The notes under the pieces are model-generated. The model was given only the letters and a program-made list of their open reading frames with translations. It was not told the origin of the DNA and did not search any database. Made by a program: the position numbers and the translations under genes. 64,000 nt of DNA from Bacillota bacterium (GTDB lineage Bacteria > Bacillota > UBA4882 > UBA8346), in contig JAEYRX010000013.1 in NCBI GenBank assembly GCA_023435225.1, positions 16,901-80,900 on the forward strand, given 5' to 3'. Positions 17,636 through 26,529 of the stretch are shown one piece after another. Within the stretch, counting starts at the first letter, position 1, and every line of letters starts with the position of its first letter.

Positions 17636-18541
17636 TCATTTTACCGCCCTCACCGGTCTCGCTTCAATATAACCCCTTTCACCCAAAGGTACCAGCTGAA
17701 TTCTTGGTCCGTCTTCATCGGCCCATTTAAATCCGTAAATTTCCGGATTATACTCCTTCATCAGCTGCCACATATCTCCGATTGCCTCTTCAAATTTCTC
17801 ATCTTCGAAAGGCGGGCCTTGGAAGACCATCATCTTGCAAGCCGGTAAATCAATTAACTCAAAACCGTCCGGGATCTGGCCTTTATATTGAGTAGATACT
17901 TCAACTCCCTGGGCATATTCCGAAGTCTCCGGTCGGCGAAATTTCTCCGGCAACCACATCCCGATCGGTTCATACAAAGCATCTTTGATACTGCAGAGTA
18001 TCCCCCAGATGTCGCAACCGACTTCCTCACAATAATCATAGTAATTATCAGCCTTGATTCCTCTTTTTAAGATCACTTTTCGGGCCGGCCGCTCGACCAC
18101 CTGAACAAAAACCGTATTTAACTTGCTTTTTTTCGGCATTATTATATCCCCTTTCTGTAACATGAGGTAGTAACTACGGATACGGCTGGGCATAAAAAGC
18201 GGAATTGGCGGTGTCTCCCGCCGGTAATTTTGCGGAGTCATCCCGAATTGTTCGGAAAATGCTCTGGTAAACCCCTCATGAGAATCAAAGGCAAAATCAA
18301 GAGCTACATCAATAACCCTGTTTTCCTCGTTCCACAGACTCAAGGCCGCCCGGGACAGCCGTAAGGAACGTATGTATTCCAGAGGAGTTTTTCCGGTGAG
18401 TTGTTTGAAAATCCGCAAAGTATGCCAGGGGGAATAACCCGCTATCCTGGAAAGCTCATAGAGCGTAATCGGTTGCTTCAGGTTATCTTCAATATAAACC
18501 TGTATCCGCTCAACCGCGTTGATTTGATCCCAGTTCTCCAT
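17636..18541 (-). CDS. AraC-family regulator with GyrI-like effector domain
   Basis: The N-terminal 105 residues form two helix-turn-helix motifs of the AraC type (LYELSRIAGYSPWHTLRIF, then DVALDFAFDSHEGFTRAF and GMTPQNYR). A linker leads to a GyrI/SAV2555-like ligand domain (about 140-300) with the characteristic WGILCSIKDALYEPIG and YIEARPVR. Known members (Rob-like) respond to small hydrophobic drugs. It has its own terminator and no obvious target transporter beside it; the target is unknown. Confidence 0.9.
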   Translation of the reverse strand: MENWDQINAVERIQVYIEDNLKQPITLYELSRIAGYSPWHTLRIFKQLTGKTPLEYIRSLRLSRAALSLWNEENRVIDVALDFAFDSHEGFTRAFSEQFGMTPQNYRRETPPIPLFMPSRIRSYYLMLQKGDIIMPKKSKLNTVFVQVVERPARKVILKRGIKADNYYDYCEEVGCDIWGILCSIKDALYEPIGMWLPEKFRRPETSEYAQGVEVSTQYKGQIPDGFELIDLPACKMMVFQGPPFEDEKFEEAIGDMWQLMKEYNPEIYGFKWADEDGPRIQLVPLGERGYIEARPVRAVK

Positions 18542-18591
18542 TGTATCACCCTGAACTAAGTATACCTGGTAACAGAAAAGGTTTTCTTGAC

Positions 18592-18669
18592 TAGAATTGC
18601 TTTATTCACAATTCTAATTTGACATTTAGAAAAAATTTCCTTATAATTAAATTAGCTAATTTAGCTAAA
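18592..18669 (+). promoter_or_regulatory. Consensus promoter with operator palindromes for the Phd-Uma2 gene
   Basis: TTGACA (18619-18624), a 17-base spacer and TATAAT (18642-18647) match sigma-A consensus exactly. A perfect inverted repeat TAGAATTG/CAATTCTA (18592-18616) lies upstream of -35. Two palindromes, ATTAGCTAAT and TTTAGCTAAA, lie just downstream of -10 where the transcript should start. This layout fits autorepression by the Phd-like N-terminus of the encoded protein. Confidence 0.8.
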
Positions 18670-18694
18670 ATGGTCTTTTTTTGGAGGTGTCTCA

Positions 18695-19426
18695 ATGATA
18701 GTAAATTCTACCGATTTAAAAAATAACCTTGGTAAATATTTGCACCTCTCCGCTAAAGAGGACATAATTATTACCAGTAATGGCCGAAAAGTAGCCAAAT
18801 TATCGGCTTATGAAGATTATGAAAAAAAAGCTGACAATAATCAACTTTACGAAAAAGCTCAAGCTTACCAAGTTAATCCCCAAAAGGCTTCCTATGAAGA
18901 GTTTCTTAAGCTAACTGAAAATAGTGAGGAACGATATGAATATATAGATGGTGAGATATATCTCCTGGCATCACCTAAAGTATTTCATCAAAAAATCCTA
19001 AGTGAACTCCATATCATTTTCTATAACTGGTTCCAGGGGAAAAAGTGTCGGCCAATGTTTGCCCCATTTGATATTACCCTGAAACGAAACGCCGACGATA
19101 TCAATGTGGTCCAACCGGATTTAATGGTCATCTGCGATCTTGAAGAGAAACTGAATGAGAAAGATTATTATATGGGTGTTCCGGCATTGGTTGTCGAGAT
19201 TATCTCCGAGAACACCCGTAGCAAGGATTTTATCAAAAAGCTGGACCTCTATATGGCTACTGGGGTTAAGGAATATTGGATTATTAACCCCCTAAACCGG
19301 GAAGTCAGTATTTATTTGTTTGACGCGAATAACATTAGCAAAAACGCTACTTATAAAAACCACGAGATCGCTGTATCCTTTTATTTCAATGGACTGGAAG
19401 TATCTCTGGATTCTATCTTTGTTTAA
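18695..19426 (+). CDS. Phd/YefM-like antitoxin fused to a Uma2-family nuclease-fold domain
   Basis: Residues 1-50 (MIVNSTDLKNNLGKYL, IITSNGRKVAKL) match the DNA-binding half of Phd/YefM antitoxins. Residues about 65-240 match Uma2/DUF820, a PD-(D/E)xK-fold domain: QPDLMVIC supplies the Asp, ALVVEIISENTRSKD the Glu and Lys region, then YMATGVKEYWIINP. GGAGGTG lies six bases before the ATG. No separate toxin gene is adjacent. The fusion suggests a self-regulated nuclease-like protein; its role is unknown. Confidence 0.85.
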   Translation: MIVNSTDLKNNLGKYLHLSAKEDIIITSNGRKVAKLSAYEDYEKKADNNQLYEKAQAYQVNPQKASYEEFLKLTENSEERYEYIDGEIYLLASPKVFHQKILSELHIIFYNWFQGKKCRPMFAPFDITLKRNADDINVVQPDLMVICDLEEKLNEKDYYMGVPALVVEIISENTRSKDFIKKLDLYMATGVKEYWIINPLNREVSIYLFDANNISKNATYKNHEIAVSFYFNGLEVSLDSIFV

Positions 19427-19449
19427 ATCAAGCATTGCAACTCTACATA

Positions 19450-20739
19450 TTACTTGGAGTTCAGCTTAAGTCGATTCATTGTTCTAACAGCGCAAATCTT
19501 TCCACACATGGTACAGGTATCTTCATTTTCCGGTTTGGATTCCTCACGGTAGCGCCGTGCTTTAGCCGGGTCAATAGCCAAACTGAACATCTTTTTCCAA
19601 TCAATCGCCGCTCTAGCTTCACTCATTTGGTGATCCCATTCGCCCGAGCCTCGGATTCCCTTGCCTAAATCTCCGGCATGGGCTGCAATTCTGGAAGCGA
19701 TAATACCTTCTTCCATATCAGCCAAAGTAGGTAGGCGTAAATGTTCTGCCGGAGTCACATAACATAAGAAGTCGGCCCCGTTAGCTGCAGCAATAGCGCC
19801 CCCAATCGCCCCGGTAATATGATCATAACCAGGGGTCACATCAGTAACCAACGGTCCTAGAACATAGAATGGCGCTCCATGGCATAGCTTTTTTTGCAAC
19901 ACTACATTGGCGGCAATCTCATTTATCCGCATATGCCCCGGCCCTTCCACCATCACCTGGACGTTTCTACTCCAAGCCCTCTTAGTCAGTTCTCCCAGAG
20001 TAATCAACTCTTCAATCTGAACGGCATCAGTAGCGTCATGTATCGAACCCGGACGTAAAGCATCACCCAGGCTTAAAGTAACGTCATATTTTTCACAGAT
20101 ATCAAGCAGCCGGTCAAAGTATTCGTAAAATGGATTCTCCTTATGGTTTAACTCCATCCAGGCATATAGCAAAGAACCCCCTCGGGAGACGATATTAGTC
20201 AATCTTGGATTACGGCGAAATCTTTCCACTGCAGCCCGGTTCAATCCGGCGTGAATGGTCATAAAATCAACGCCATCCTCAGCATGTTTTTCTACTACTG
20301 CTATCATTTCATCTGCAGTTATATCCTGAAGTTCCTTTTCATAAAACCCAATAGCATCGTAGATTGGCACCGTACCGATAGGAATGGTTGATATTTCTAT
20401 TAATTTTGTTCGAAAATCAGCCGTTTTCCCAAATGAACTTAAATCCATAACGGCATCTGATTTTAACTCCACCGCTCTCTTAAATTTAGCCAATTCGTTA
20501 TCTATGTCATTACAATCCTTAGAGATTCCCAGGTTAACATTGATTTTGGTTGACAGCCCTTCCCCAATTCCACCAGGGTCCAAAGACAGGTGTTTTTTAT
20601 TAGCGGCAATGACTACTTTGCCTGCGGCTATCAGTTCTCTAATTGTTTCTGGTTCAATCCCCTCTTTTTCCGCTACCCTCCGCATTGCCTCGGTAATAAT
20701 CCCTTTTTTAGCCGCATCCATCTGTGTCGTGTAATTCAT
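19450..20739 (-). CDS. thiC: Phosphomethylpyrimidine synthase (ThiC)
   Basis: Radical SAM conversion of aminoimidazole ribotide to HMP phosphate, the pyrimidine half of thiamine. Seen: conserved core SLGDALRPG and EGPGHMR, plus the C-terminal CxxCx4C cluster motif CTMCGKICAVR. At 429 residues it is the short bacterial form. ATG at 20739 overlaps the HAD stop in an ATGA; an upstream TTG is too close to the AGGGGG site. Last gene of the thi operon. Confidence 0.96.
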   Translation of the reverse strand: MNYTTQMDAAKKGIITEAMRRVAEKEGIEPETIRELIAAGKVVIAANKKHLSLDPGGIGEGLSTKINVNLGISKDCNDIDNELAKFKRAVELKSDAVMDLSSFGKTADFRTKLIEISTIPIGTVPIYDAIGFYEKELQDITADEMIAVVEKHAEDGVDFMTIHAGLNRAAVERFRRNPRLTNIVSRGGSLLYAWMELNHKENPFYEYFDRLLDICEKYDVTLSLGDALRPGSIHDATDAVQIEELITLGELTKRAWSRNVQVMVEGPGHMRINEIAANVVLQKKLCHGAPFYVLGPLVTDVTPGYDHITGAIGGAIAAANGADFLCYVTPAEHLRLPTLADMEEGIIASRIAAHAGDLGKGIRGSGEWDHQMSEARAAIDWKKMFSLAIDPAKARRYREESKPENEDTCTMCGKICAVRTMNRLKLNSK

Positions 20740-21389
20740 TCCCAAAGACCCCCTTCCGATATTACTTGAAAACTATCAATGTACCGATCCGCAATTAACT
20801 CCAACTCCGGTTTTTCATGAGCAGAAAAACGGTCATAAACCGCCCATACTTTCATTCCCGCCGTTTTAGCGCTTTTTACAGCATGGAGACAATCTTCAAA
20901 GACAATACATTCATCGGGTTTTACATCTAACCCTCCGGCTGCCCTAAGAAAAATATCCGATTTTTCCTTTCCCGCTCCTACCTCTCCAACTGTAACAATT
21001 ACTTGGAAAAGGTCTAATATCTTATACCGTTTTAAAACAGCTTCTACTAATTGGCGATCAGTGGCAGTAGCAATTCCCATTTTGATCTGCTCCTGCTGCA
21101 ACCGGTTTAAAAATTCCTTTACTCCATCCTTTAATTGAATATTCTCTGTGTATTCCCGAAAAGCCATCTCATTCCAGATATCAATTAATTGACTGCTTGT
21201 TTCCGATAAAGTAAACCGGTTAATGAAATACTCAGCCGATTGCTGGAAACTCAAGTTTTTAATTTCCATGCTAATACCTTCGGGAACGGCAATTTGGCGC
21301 AATATTAAAAAATCGTCTACTATCTTATCCCAAACTCCCATCGAATCTATTAGAGTTCCGTCTAAATCGAATATAACCGCCTTAATCAT
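20736..21389 (-). CDS. HAD-family phosphatase in the thiamine operon
   Basis: Motif I DLDGTLIDS, motif II ATATD, and motif IV FEDCLHAV define a HAD hydrolase with a helical cap, of the beta-phosphoglucomutase-like type. It overlaps thiE by eight bases and thiC by four, so it is co-translated with thiamine genes. Inferred: it may hydrolyse a thiamine pathway phosphate, such as thiamine monophosphate or HMP phosphate; no thiL is in this window. The substrate cannot be read from the sequence. Confidence 0.88.
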   Translation of the reverse strand: MIKAVIFDLDGTLIDSMGVWDKIVDDFLILRQIAVPEGISMEIKNLSFQQSAEYFINRFTLSETSSQLIDIWNEMAFREYTENIQLKDGVKEFLNRLQQEQIKMGIATATDRQLVEAVLKRYKILDLFQVIVTVGEVGAGKEKSDIFLRAAGGLDVKPDECIVFEDCLHAVKSAKTAGMKVWAVYDRFSAHEKPELELIADRYIDSFQVISEGGLWE

Positions 21390-22032
21390 GATTGTTCCCC
21401 TTGATTATGGATTCAGCAATTTGTTTCATCGTCATGGCCGCATCCTTGACATCTTTCCGGCCAAACACAGCCGAAACTACCGCAATTCCAGCAATCCCCG
21501 AACCTTCCAGCTTCAAGCCGTTATTTTCATTAATCCCTCCGATGGCTACTACCGGAATCTTAACAGTTTGAGTAATCTTTTTTAGACTGTCGTCATCCAC
21601 ATAACCACTGTCTTTTTTGGTTTCAGTAGGAAATACCGCTCCGGCTCCCAGATAGTCAGCCCCATCCTCCACCGCTTTTATAGCTTCTTGAAGATTAGCA
21701 ACCGAAACCCCGAGGATTTTTCCAGGTCCCAGTAACCGTCTAGCTATTACCGCCGGTAAATCGTCTTGACCGATATGTAAACCGGCTGCTTTAACAGCTA
21801 AAGCAATGTCCAATCTATCATTGATAATCAGCGGAATATCATACTTATCAGTTATTTGTTTCACATTTTCGGCTGCAATCAGGAATTCCTTAGTAGTTAA
21901 ATCCTTTTCCCTCAATTGGACCATAGTAGCGCCGCCTGAAATAGCCTGCTCCACCTGCTCTGCAAGAGACTTTCCATTTAGCCAACTCCGGTCGGTTACT
22001 ACGTATAGCTGGAGATTAAAAGCTTTATCCAA
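21382..22032 (-). CDS. thiE: Thiamine-phosphate synthase
   Basis: Joins HMP diphosphate and thiazole phosphate to thiamine monophosphate. A TIM barrel of 216 residues with VQLREKD, INDRLDIA, GLHIGQDDLP, YLGAGAVFPTETK and AIGGI in the conserved order. Overlaps thiM and the HAD gene by eight bases each, implying translational coupling. Confidence 0.96.
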   Translation of the reverse strand: MDKAFNLQLYVVTDRSWLNGKSLAEQVEQAISGGATMVQLREKDLTTKEFLIAAENVKQITDKYDIPLIINDRLDIALAVKAAGLHIGQDDLPAVIARRLLGPGKILGVSVANLQEAIKAVEDGADYLGAGAVFPTETKKDSGYVDDDSLKKITQTVKIPVVAIGGINENNGLKLEGSGIAGIAVVSAVFGRKDVKDAAMTMKQIAESIIKGNNHD

Positions 22033-22852
22033 GATTTATTTTGCCCCCTTGTTGTAGCATGTCGCCGGTCAATAAACTGGTTTCATCAATAATGAAGCTC
22101 CGGAAACTTCCGCTACCCAGACCGGCCTCTTGAACACGCTTAAAAGCCTTTTCGCCGGCCAAACCCATGGCTGCCACTGCTGATACTGCCGCTTCCGTAT
22201 GATCTTCCGTAGCTCCACAACAAGATCCCACCAAAGAAGTACACATACATCCGGTCCCGGTTACCCCAGCCATCATTGGATGACCGTTTTTTATAAAATA
22301 AGTCTTTACTCCATCGGATATTACATCAATTACTCCGGTAACAGCGATTACACTACCGGTTTTTTTAGCAAAATCAATAGCTAGTTGAGCTGTATAATCA
22401 AGATAATTATCAGCATTGGCATCACTCTCATTAGCATCAACCCCTCTGGTACTCCCGGTTCCTTTGCTTAAGGTTTTAATCTCGGAAACGTTGCCCCGGA
22501 TAACAGCGAATTTTACCTCTTGAATCAGCCTAGCGGCAGTCTCCGTTCTTAAAACGCTGGCCCCCGCTCCAACCGGGTCCAATATTACCGGAGTTCCTCT
22601 TTCATTGGCTTTTTTACCGGCTGCCACCATTGACTCAATGGTCCGTTTATTTAAAGTACCAATATTAATTACTAATGAAGAGGCGATGGAGACTATTTCA
22701 GCTACTTCATCAATATCATCCGCCATCACCGGAGCGGCCCCGATTGCTAAAGTAATATTGGCGCAGTCATTGACTGTAACATAGTTAGTGATGTGATGCA
22801 CCAACGGCTTCTTTTCCCTTACTGTATCAATAATAATTCCGAATTTATTCAC
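22025..22852 (-). CDS. thiM: Hydroxyethylthiazole kinase
   Basis: Phosphorylates the thiazole moiety, a salvage step. Seen: HHITNYVTVNDCAN near the N-terminus, LDPVGAGAS, and the anion-hole motif GVTGTGCMCTS with its catalytic Cys, in a ribokinase-like fold of 275 residues. A short spacer separates it from thiD. Confidence 0.95.
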   Translation of the reverse strand: MNKFGIIIDTVREKKPLVHHITNYVTVNDCANITLAIGAAPVMADDIDEVAEIVSIASSLVINIGTLNKRTIESMVAAGKKANERGTPVILDPVGAGASVLRTETAARLIQEVKFAVIRGNVSEIKTLSKGTGSTRGVDANESDANADNYLDYTAQLAIDFAKKTGSVIAVTGVIDVISDGVKTYFIKNGHPMMAGVTGTGCMCTSLVGSCCGATEDHTEAAVSAVAAMGLAGEKAFKRVQEAGLGSGSFRSFIIDETSLLTGDMLQQGGKINLG

Positions 22853-22911
22853 GATAAATCCTCCTTTTTTAATCCTTATGATTCTGTTTTAACCTGTGTT
22901 AAAAAGATAAT

Positions 22912-22955
22912 TTTTTAGACGGGATTTACACGGATTTTTAGGATTTTAGACAAAT
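22912..22955. repeat. Short stuttering repeat (CGGATTT words) between thiD and thiM
   Basis: TTAGACGGGATTTACACGGA followed by GGATTTTAGAC; the same words build the larger inverted repeat at 63309-63412. Confidence 0.45.
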
Positions 22956-23744
22956 CTATTCCTTCCAAACCTGATAAAAGTGATTAGTCGGTCCTATTCC
23001 TTTACCTATGTTCAAAGAGTGAGCAATTGCTTGGGTAACATATTCTTTAGCATTGCGGACGGCGGATAATGGCTCAAATCCTTTGGCCAAATAAGCGGTG
23101 ATCGCCGACGATAGAGTGCAGCCGGTACCATGGGTATGTTTGGTATTGATTCGTTCTTCCTCCAATAAAATATAATCTTTGCCATCAAAGTAGAGATCAA
23201 TTGCTTTCCCCGGGAAATGACCTCCCTTGACTAAAACAATCTTGGGACCCATGATTCGAAGTTGTAATGCTGCCTTTTTCATATCTTCAATGGATTTAAT
23301 CGCAAAACCGGTAAGTAACTCCGCCTCCGGAATATTGGGTGTGAGAAAATCTACTAACGGAAATAGCCGCTCCGAAAGGATCTTAACCGCTTCTTGCTGC
23401 AAAAGAGGGAACATTGTTTTGGAATAAAGAACAGGGTCCAAGACGATGTTATCCGGCTGATATTCTTCCATAATCCTCGAGACAACTTCAATATTGACTA
23501 TGCTGCCCAACATCCCAATTTTAATCGCATCTGCTCCGATATCTGATAAAACAGCTTCTAATTGTTGCCGTACCATATCCGGTTCGATGAGTTGCACCGC
23601 CGAAACACCAAGGGTGTTTTGAGCTGTTATCGCTGTTACAGCAGTTGTAGCATACACTCCCAAGGCGGAGAAAGTTTTAATATCAGCCTGAATCCCTGCG
23701 CCTCCGCCGGAGTCCGACCCGGCAATCGATAAAGCTTTTTTCAT
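22956..23744 (-). CDS. thiD: Hydroxymethylpyrimidine (phosphate) kinase
   Basis: Phosphorylates HMP and HMP phosphate. Seen: N-terminal AGSDSGGGAGIQADIKTF, LDPVLYSKT, the PNIPEAELL segment and the C-terminal HGTGCTLSSA with catalytic Cys; 262 residues. GGAGGTG lies six bases before the ATG. It is the first gene after the TPP riboswitch, so the riboswitch controls thiD through thiC. Confidence 0.96.
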   Translation of the reverse strand: MKKALSIAGSDSGGGAGIQADIKTFSALGVYATTAVTAITAQNTLGVSAVQLIEPDMVRQQLEAVLSDIGADAIKIGMLGSIVNIEVVSRIMEEYQPDNIVLDPVLYSKTMFPLLQQEAVKILSERLFPLVDFLTPNIPEAELLTGFAIKSIEDMKKAALQLRIMGPKIVLVKGGHFPGKAIDLYFDGKDYILLEEERINTKHTHGTGCTLSSAITAYLAKGFEPLSAVRNAKEYVTQAIAHSLNIGKGIGPTNHFYQVWKE

Positions 23745-23771
23745 GTTTTCACCTCCAAATCAATAGCAAAT

Positions 23772-23801
23772 AAAAAAGCCTACCTGAAGAAGGTAAGCCT
23801 C
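23772..23801 (-). terminator. Riboswitch expression-platform terminator
   Basis: On the minus strand AGGCTTACC and AGGTAGGCT pair around TTCTTC and are followed by a T run, 30 bases after the TPP aptamer and just before the thiD ribosome site. This fits termination when TPP is bound. Confidence 0.85.
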
Positions 23802-23830
23802 CAAAGCCATTAACGACTTTAAAAATCAGC

Positions 23831-23917
23831 TTAGCTTTCCTCCGGCGGTACTAACCGCATCAGGTTCAAAGGGTCGGGACTTAATCCCTCTCAGCCGTTT
23901 CCGGCACCCCTAGCATA
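23831..23917 (-). promoter_or_regulatory. TPP riboswitch (THI element)
   Basis: On the minus strand the THI-box core is complete: GGGGTGCC, GGCTGAGAGGG, ACCCTTGAACCTGATGCGG and TAGTACCGCCGGAGGAA. It senses thiamine diphosphate and lies upstream of thiD with a terminator between. Confidence 0.97.
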
Positions 23918-23953
23918 GATATGTTAATTTGTTGTGTGTTATTTGTTGGCAGA

Positions 23954-23982
23954 ATTATATCATTTCAATTTTTAAAAGTAAA
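23954..23982 (-). promoter_or_regulatory. Promoter of the thi operon
   Basis: On the minus strand TTTACT, a 17-base spacer and TATAAT lie about 40 bases upstream of the aptamer. The -10 is perfect and the -35 weak. Confidence 0.6.
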
Positions 23983-23991
23983 GTCTAACTA

Positions 23992-24189
23992 TCATTTATT
24001 ATCTGATTGTTTATCCTTACTTTGGGCTTTCTTTTGGGGCTTAATATTATTTACAGCAATTATACTAAGGTTTTTTTCAATATTTCTGAGTGATAATAGG
24101 ATTAATACTAATAGCAATGGTATCGATACAGCGAAAAAAGCAAACGCCAATGTTTTTATTAAGCTGATAAAAAAATTGAGAACACTCAT
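23992..24189 (-). CDS. Small membrane protein, unknown
   Basis: A 66-residue product with one long hydrophobic segment (about 5-37) and a charged tail rich in Lys, Gln and Asp. GAGGTGA lies six bases before ATG 24189, better than the longer upstream start. No family recognised. It ends just before the thi promoter. Confidence 0.5.
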   Translation of the reverse strand: MSVLNFFISLIKTLAFAFFAVSIPLLLVLILLSLRNIEKNLSIIAVNNIKPQKKAQSKDKQSDNK

Positions 24190-24280
24190 TTTAATCACCT
24201 CGCGGTTTTACATGAGAGTTCTACGTTAATCTCTAATTTCCTGTTTGGCTTTCTCTCCAAAAAGCTTTATATAAAAATTA

Positions 24281-24573
24281 TTACTTTTCTATAACAAATA
24301 AAGCCACCGGAACTATACCTCTCACCAACGTAAGCGGATAGATAATACTTTCTTTACCTATATAACTGTTTTTTCTATAATCGTTCCTTTTCCAACCCAA
24401 ATATCTGCTTCGATTCTTTCAAAACCACTTGGAAGATTGAAAGCTAGCTCCGAAATATAATCCTTAATCTTTGGTAATACTTCCCAAGCATATGTGACAC
24501 TCCTAAAAAGCTCAAGCGCGATAGTTTGCTTTAAATCAAACAAATTATCGACATAGACCAAATCGTTTTTAAT
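24281..24573 (-). pseudogene. Remnant of a hexapeptide-repeat sugar-nucleotide transferase
   Basis: The first part reads LFDLKQTIALELF, AWEVLPKIKDYI and DIWVGKGTIIEKT, matching the N-terminus of Clostridia LbetaH proteins related to UDP-GlcNAc pyrophosphorylase. After a stop and frame change the next frame reads YIGKESIIYPLTLVRG, a C-terminal hexapeptide segment, ending at 24281. Most of the repeat domain is missing, and there is no normal start codon (ATT or TTG after AGGGGTGG). It is a decayed, internally deleted gene. Confidence 0.6.
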
Positions 24574-24596
24574 TTATACCACCCCTAAATATTTTG

Positions 24597-25031
24597 TTAA
24601 TTCCGGTTGAGATACTTTATGTATCCTTTTTTCGCCGAACCATTAAACCCTTTACTCTCATAGAATGTATGTGCTTCTTTTCTATCCCCGCCACTTAACA
24701 ACATAACTCTGGTGCATTTTTTCTGTCGACAGACTTGAATTACATATTCCATTAATTGGCTCCCGATACCCCGGCGGCGATATATTTCGTCTACCACAAA
24801 ATGATCAATTAATGCAAATGGCTGACTACCAAACATGGCGCTCAAACAAATAACCAACATTACCGTTCCCAAGACAGTACCGTTTTCTTCGTAAACAAAT
24901 AAATATTGATTAGGATCACTTTTAATTTCGATAATCCTTTCAGGTATTACTTTTACCAGAGCATCAGGGCACAATATTTTATAAAGCTGTTGAACTGCTT
25001 CTATATCTTTCGGTTCTGCTTCACGAATCAT
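24597..25031 (-). CDS. GNAT-family N-acetyltransferase
   Basis: About 145 residues with GNAT motif A (HFVVDEIYRRRGIGSQLM: the RRGIGS acetyl-CoA loop) and a C-terminal AHTFYESKGF. The start MIREAEP at 25031 is chosen because the longer frame runs into the inverted-repeat end of the MITE at 25073. Substrate unknown. Confidence 0.88.
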   Translation of the reverse strand: MIREAEPKDIEAVQQLYKILCPDALVKVIPERIIEIKSDPNQYLFVYEENGTVLGTVMLVICLSAMFGSQPFALIDHFVVDEIYRRRGIGSQLMEYVIQVCRQKKCTRVMLLSGGDRKEAHTFYESKGFNGSAKKGYIKYLNRN

Positions 25032-25072
25032 TTTAAAAATATCCCCTTTTTTCGTATAAAACTTAAATTGAA

Positions 25073-25303
25073 GGGACTGTTGCAAAATCAAAAAACCAAC
25101 GAATGTCCTCATCCCCACCAGGCCCTAAAGAACCTGGCTAGGTCTATAAAATCGTTCTCAAGCCCCATGAATGAGGCTGGGTTATGCTTCGAAGCATTTA
25201 CCGAGCCCCATAGAGGGTTTAGAACTCTATATATATACCTAGCCCAACCGTTGTTTAGGGTTGGGTGGACAGAACAGACAAAAGCTTGTTTTGCAACAGT
25301 CCC
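25073..25303. mobile_element. MITE-like element with GGGACTGTTGCAAAA ends, copy 2
   Basis: 231 bp with a perfect 15-bp terminal inverted repeat, GGGACTGTTGCAAAA at 25073 and its complement ending at 25303. It is inverted relative to copy 1 at 10145 and shares its internal hairpins. No clear target duplication was seen. Just beyond it, 25304-25509 holds no convincing gene. Confidence 0.88.
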
Positions 25304-25551
25304 AAATAGATACTTGTACTCGAATTATGGAACAGTTTACTCCTATAATTATACCAAAAAAAGGTATTGAAACAATACATATTCCTATTGAGGACCATCA
25401 AGTTGTTGATAGGGTTGGAATAAATTCTTATTCTGTTTGCATTTTTTTTACGTACTGGAAATAAAAAATTTGTTTTCCATTAACGGTTATATTGATATAA
25501 TAATATTTATTGATTAAGGAAGCTTCTATTATATTGCAAGGAGAAATGATA

Positions 25552-26526
25552 TTGAAAAACAAAGTAAAACCTAACGAACCTTTAGTAACTCATATTTATA
25601 CTGCTGATCCGTCCGCTCATGTATTTGAAGGGAAAATTTATATATATCCTTCTCACGACCTCGATGAAAATATTCCTTCCAATGATAATGGCGACCAGTA
25701 TAATATGGAGGATTATCATATTCTATCAATAGATGATTTTGATTCCCCCTGTGTTGATAATGGTGAAGTACTCCATCTTCGGGATATTCCATGGGTAAGT
25801 AAACAATTATGGGCTCCGGATGCAGCATACAAAAACAATACTTATTATTTCTATTTCCCGGCCAAAGATAAGCAAGACATCTTTCGAATCGGGGTTGCCA
25901 CCAGTTCTTCTCCTGCAGGTCCGTTCAAACCTCAAGCTGATTATATTCCCGGCAGTTTTAGTATCGACCCGGCCGTTTTAGTGGATGATGATAATAAGGT
26001 CTATATGTATTTCGGCGGTCTCTGGGGAGGGCAACTTGAGAAATGGCAGACAGGCAGTTTTAATCCGGATGCAACCGGCCCTGCAGAAACAGAACCGGCT
26101 CTTGGTCCTAGAGTAGCTGAATTAAGTGATAATATGCTTACATTTAAAGAAACTCCCCAAGAAATATCCATCGTAGATGAAGCCGGCCGCCCCATACCGG
26201 CAGGAGATGAAGAAAGAAGATATTTTGAAGGACCATGGGTCCATAAATACAATGGATACTATTATCTCTCATATTCAACCGGCACTACACATTGTATCGT
26301 ATATGCCATGAGCAAGAATCCGAAAGGCCCTTATGTCTTCAAAGGCAAAATACTAAATCCGGTAATAGGTTGGACGACTCATCATTCAATCGTCCAATTT
26401 AAGGATAAGTGGTATTTGTTTTATCATGACAGCTCTTTATCCGGCGGAGCCGATAATAGGCGTTGCGTTAAATATACTGAATTAAAATACAATGAAGACG
26501 GGACTATTCAACTTGTAGAACTCTAG
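25552..26526 (+). CDS. Glycoside hydrolase family 43 protein
   Basis: A five-bladed propeller glycosidase acting on arabinan or xylan side chains. Seen: the catalytic-base motif TADPSAHVF, the pKa-modulating Asp in SIDPAVLVD, and the general acid Glu in YFEGPWVHKY. No signal peptide, so it is probably cytoplasmic and acts on imported oligosaccharides. AAGGAG at 25538-25543 is eight bases from TTG 25552 but two from ATG 25546, so TTG is preferred. It stands alone with its own terminator. Confidence 0.92.
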   Translation: MKNKVKPNEPLVTHIYTADPSAHVFEGKIYIYPSHDLDENIPSNDNGDQYNMEDYHILSIDDFDSPCVDNGEVLHLRDIPWVSKQLWAPDAAYKNNTYYFYFPAKDKQDIFRIGVATSSSPAGPFKPQADYIPGSFSIDPAVLVDDDNKVYMYFGGLWGGQLEKWQTGSFNPDATGPAETEPALGPRVAELSDNMLTFKETPQEISIVDEAGRPIPAGDEERRYFEGPWVHKYNGYYYLSYSTGTTHCIVYAMSKNPKGPYVFKGKILNPVIGWTTHHSIVQFKDKWYLFYHDSSLSGGADNRRCVKYTELKYNEDGTIQLVEL

Positions 26527-26529
26527 TCA

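Noticed and set aside
25032..25118. N-terminal extension of the acetyltransferase
   Set aside because: It reads into the MITE end; the ATG at 25031 starts at the normal family position.
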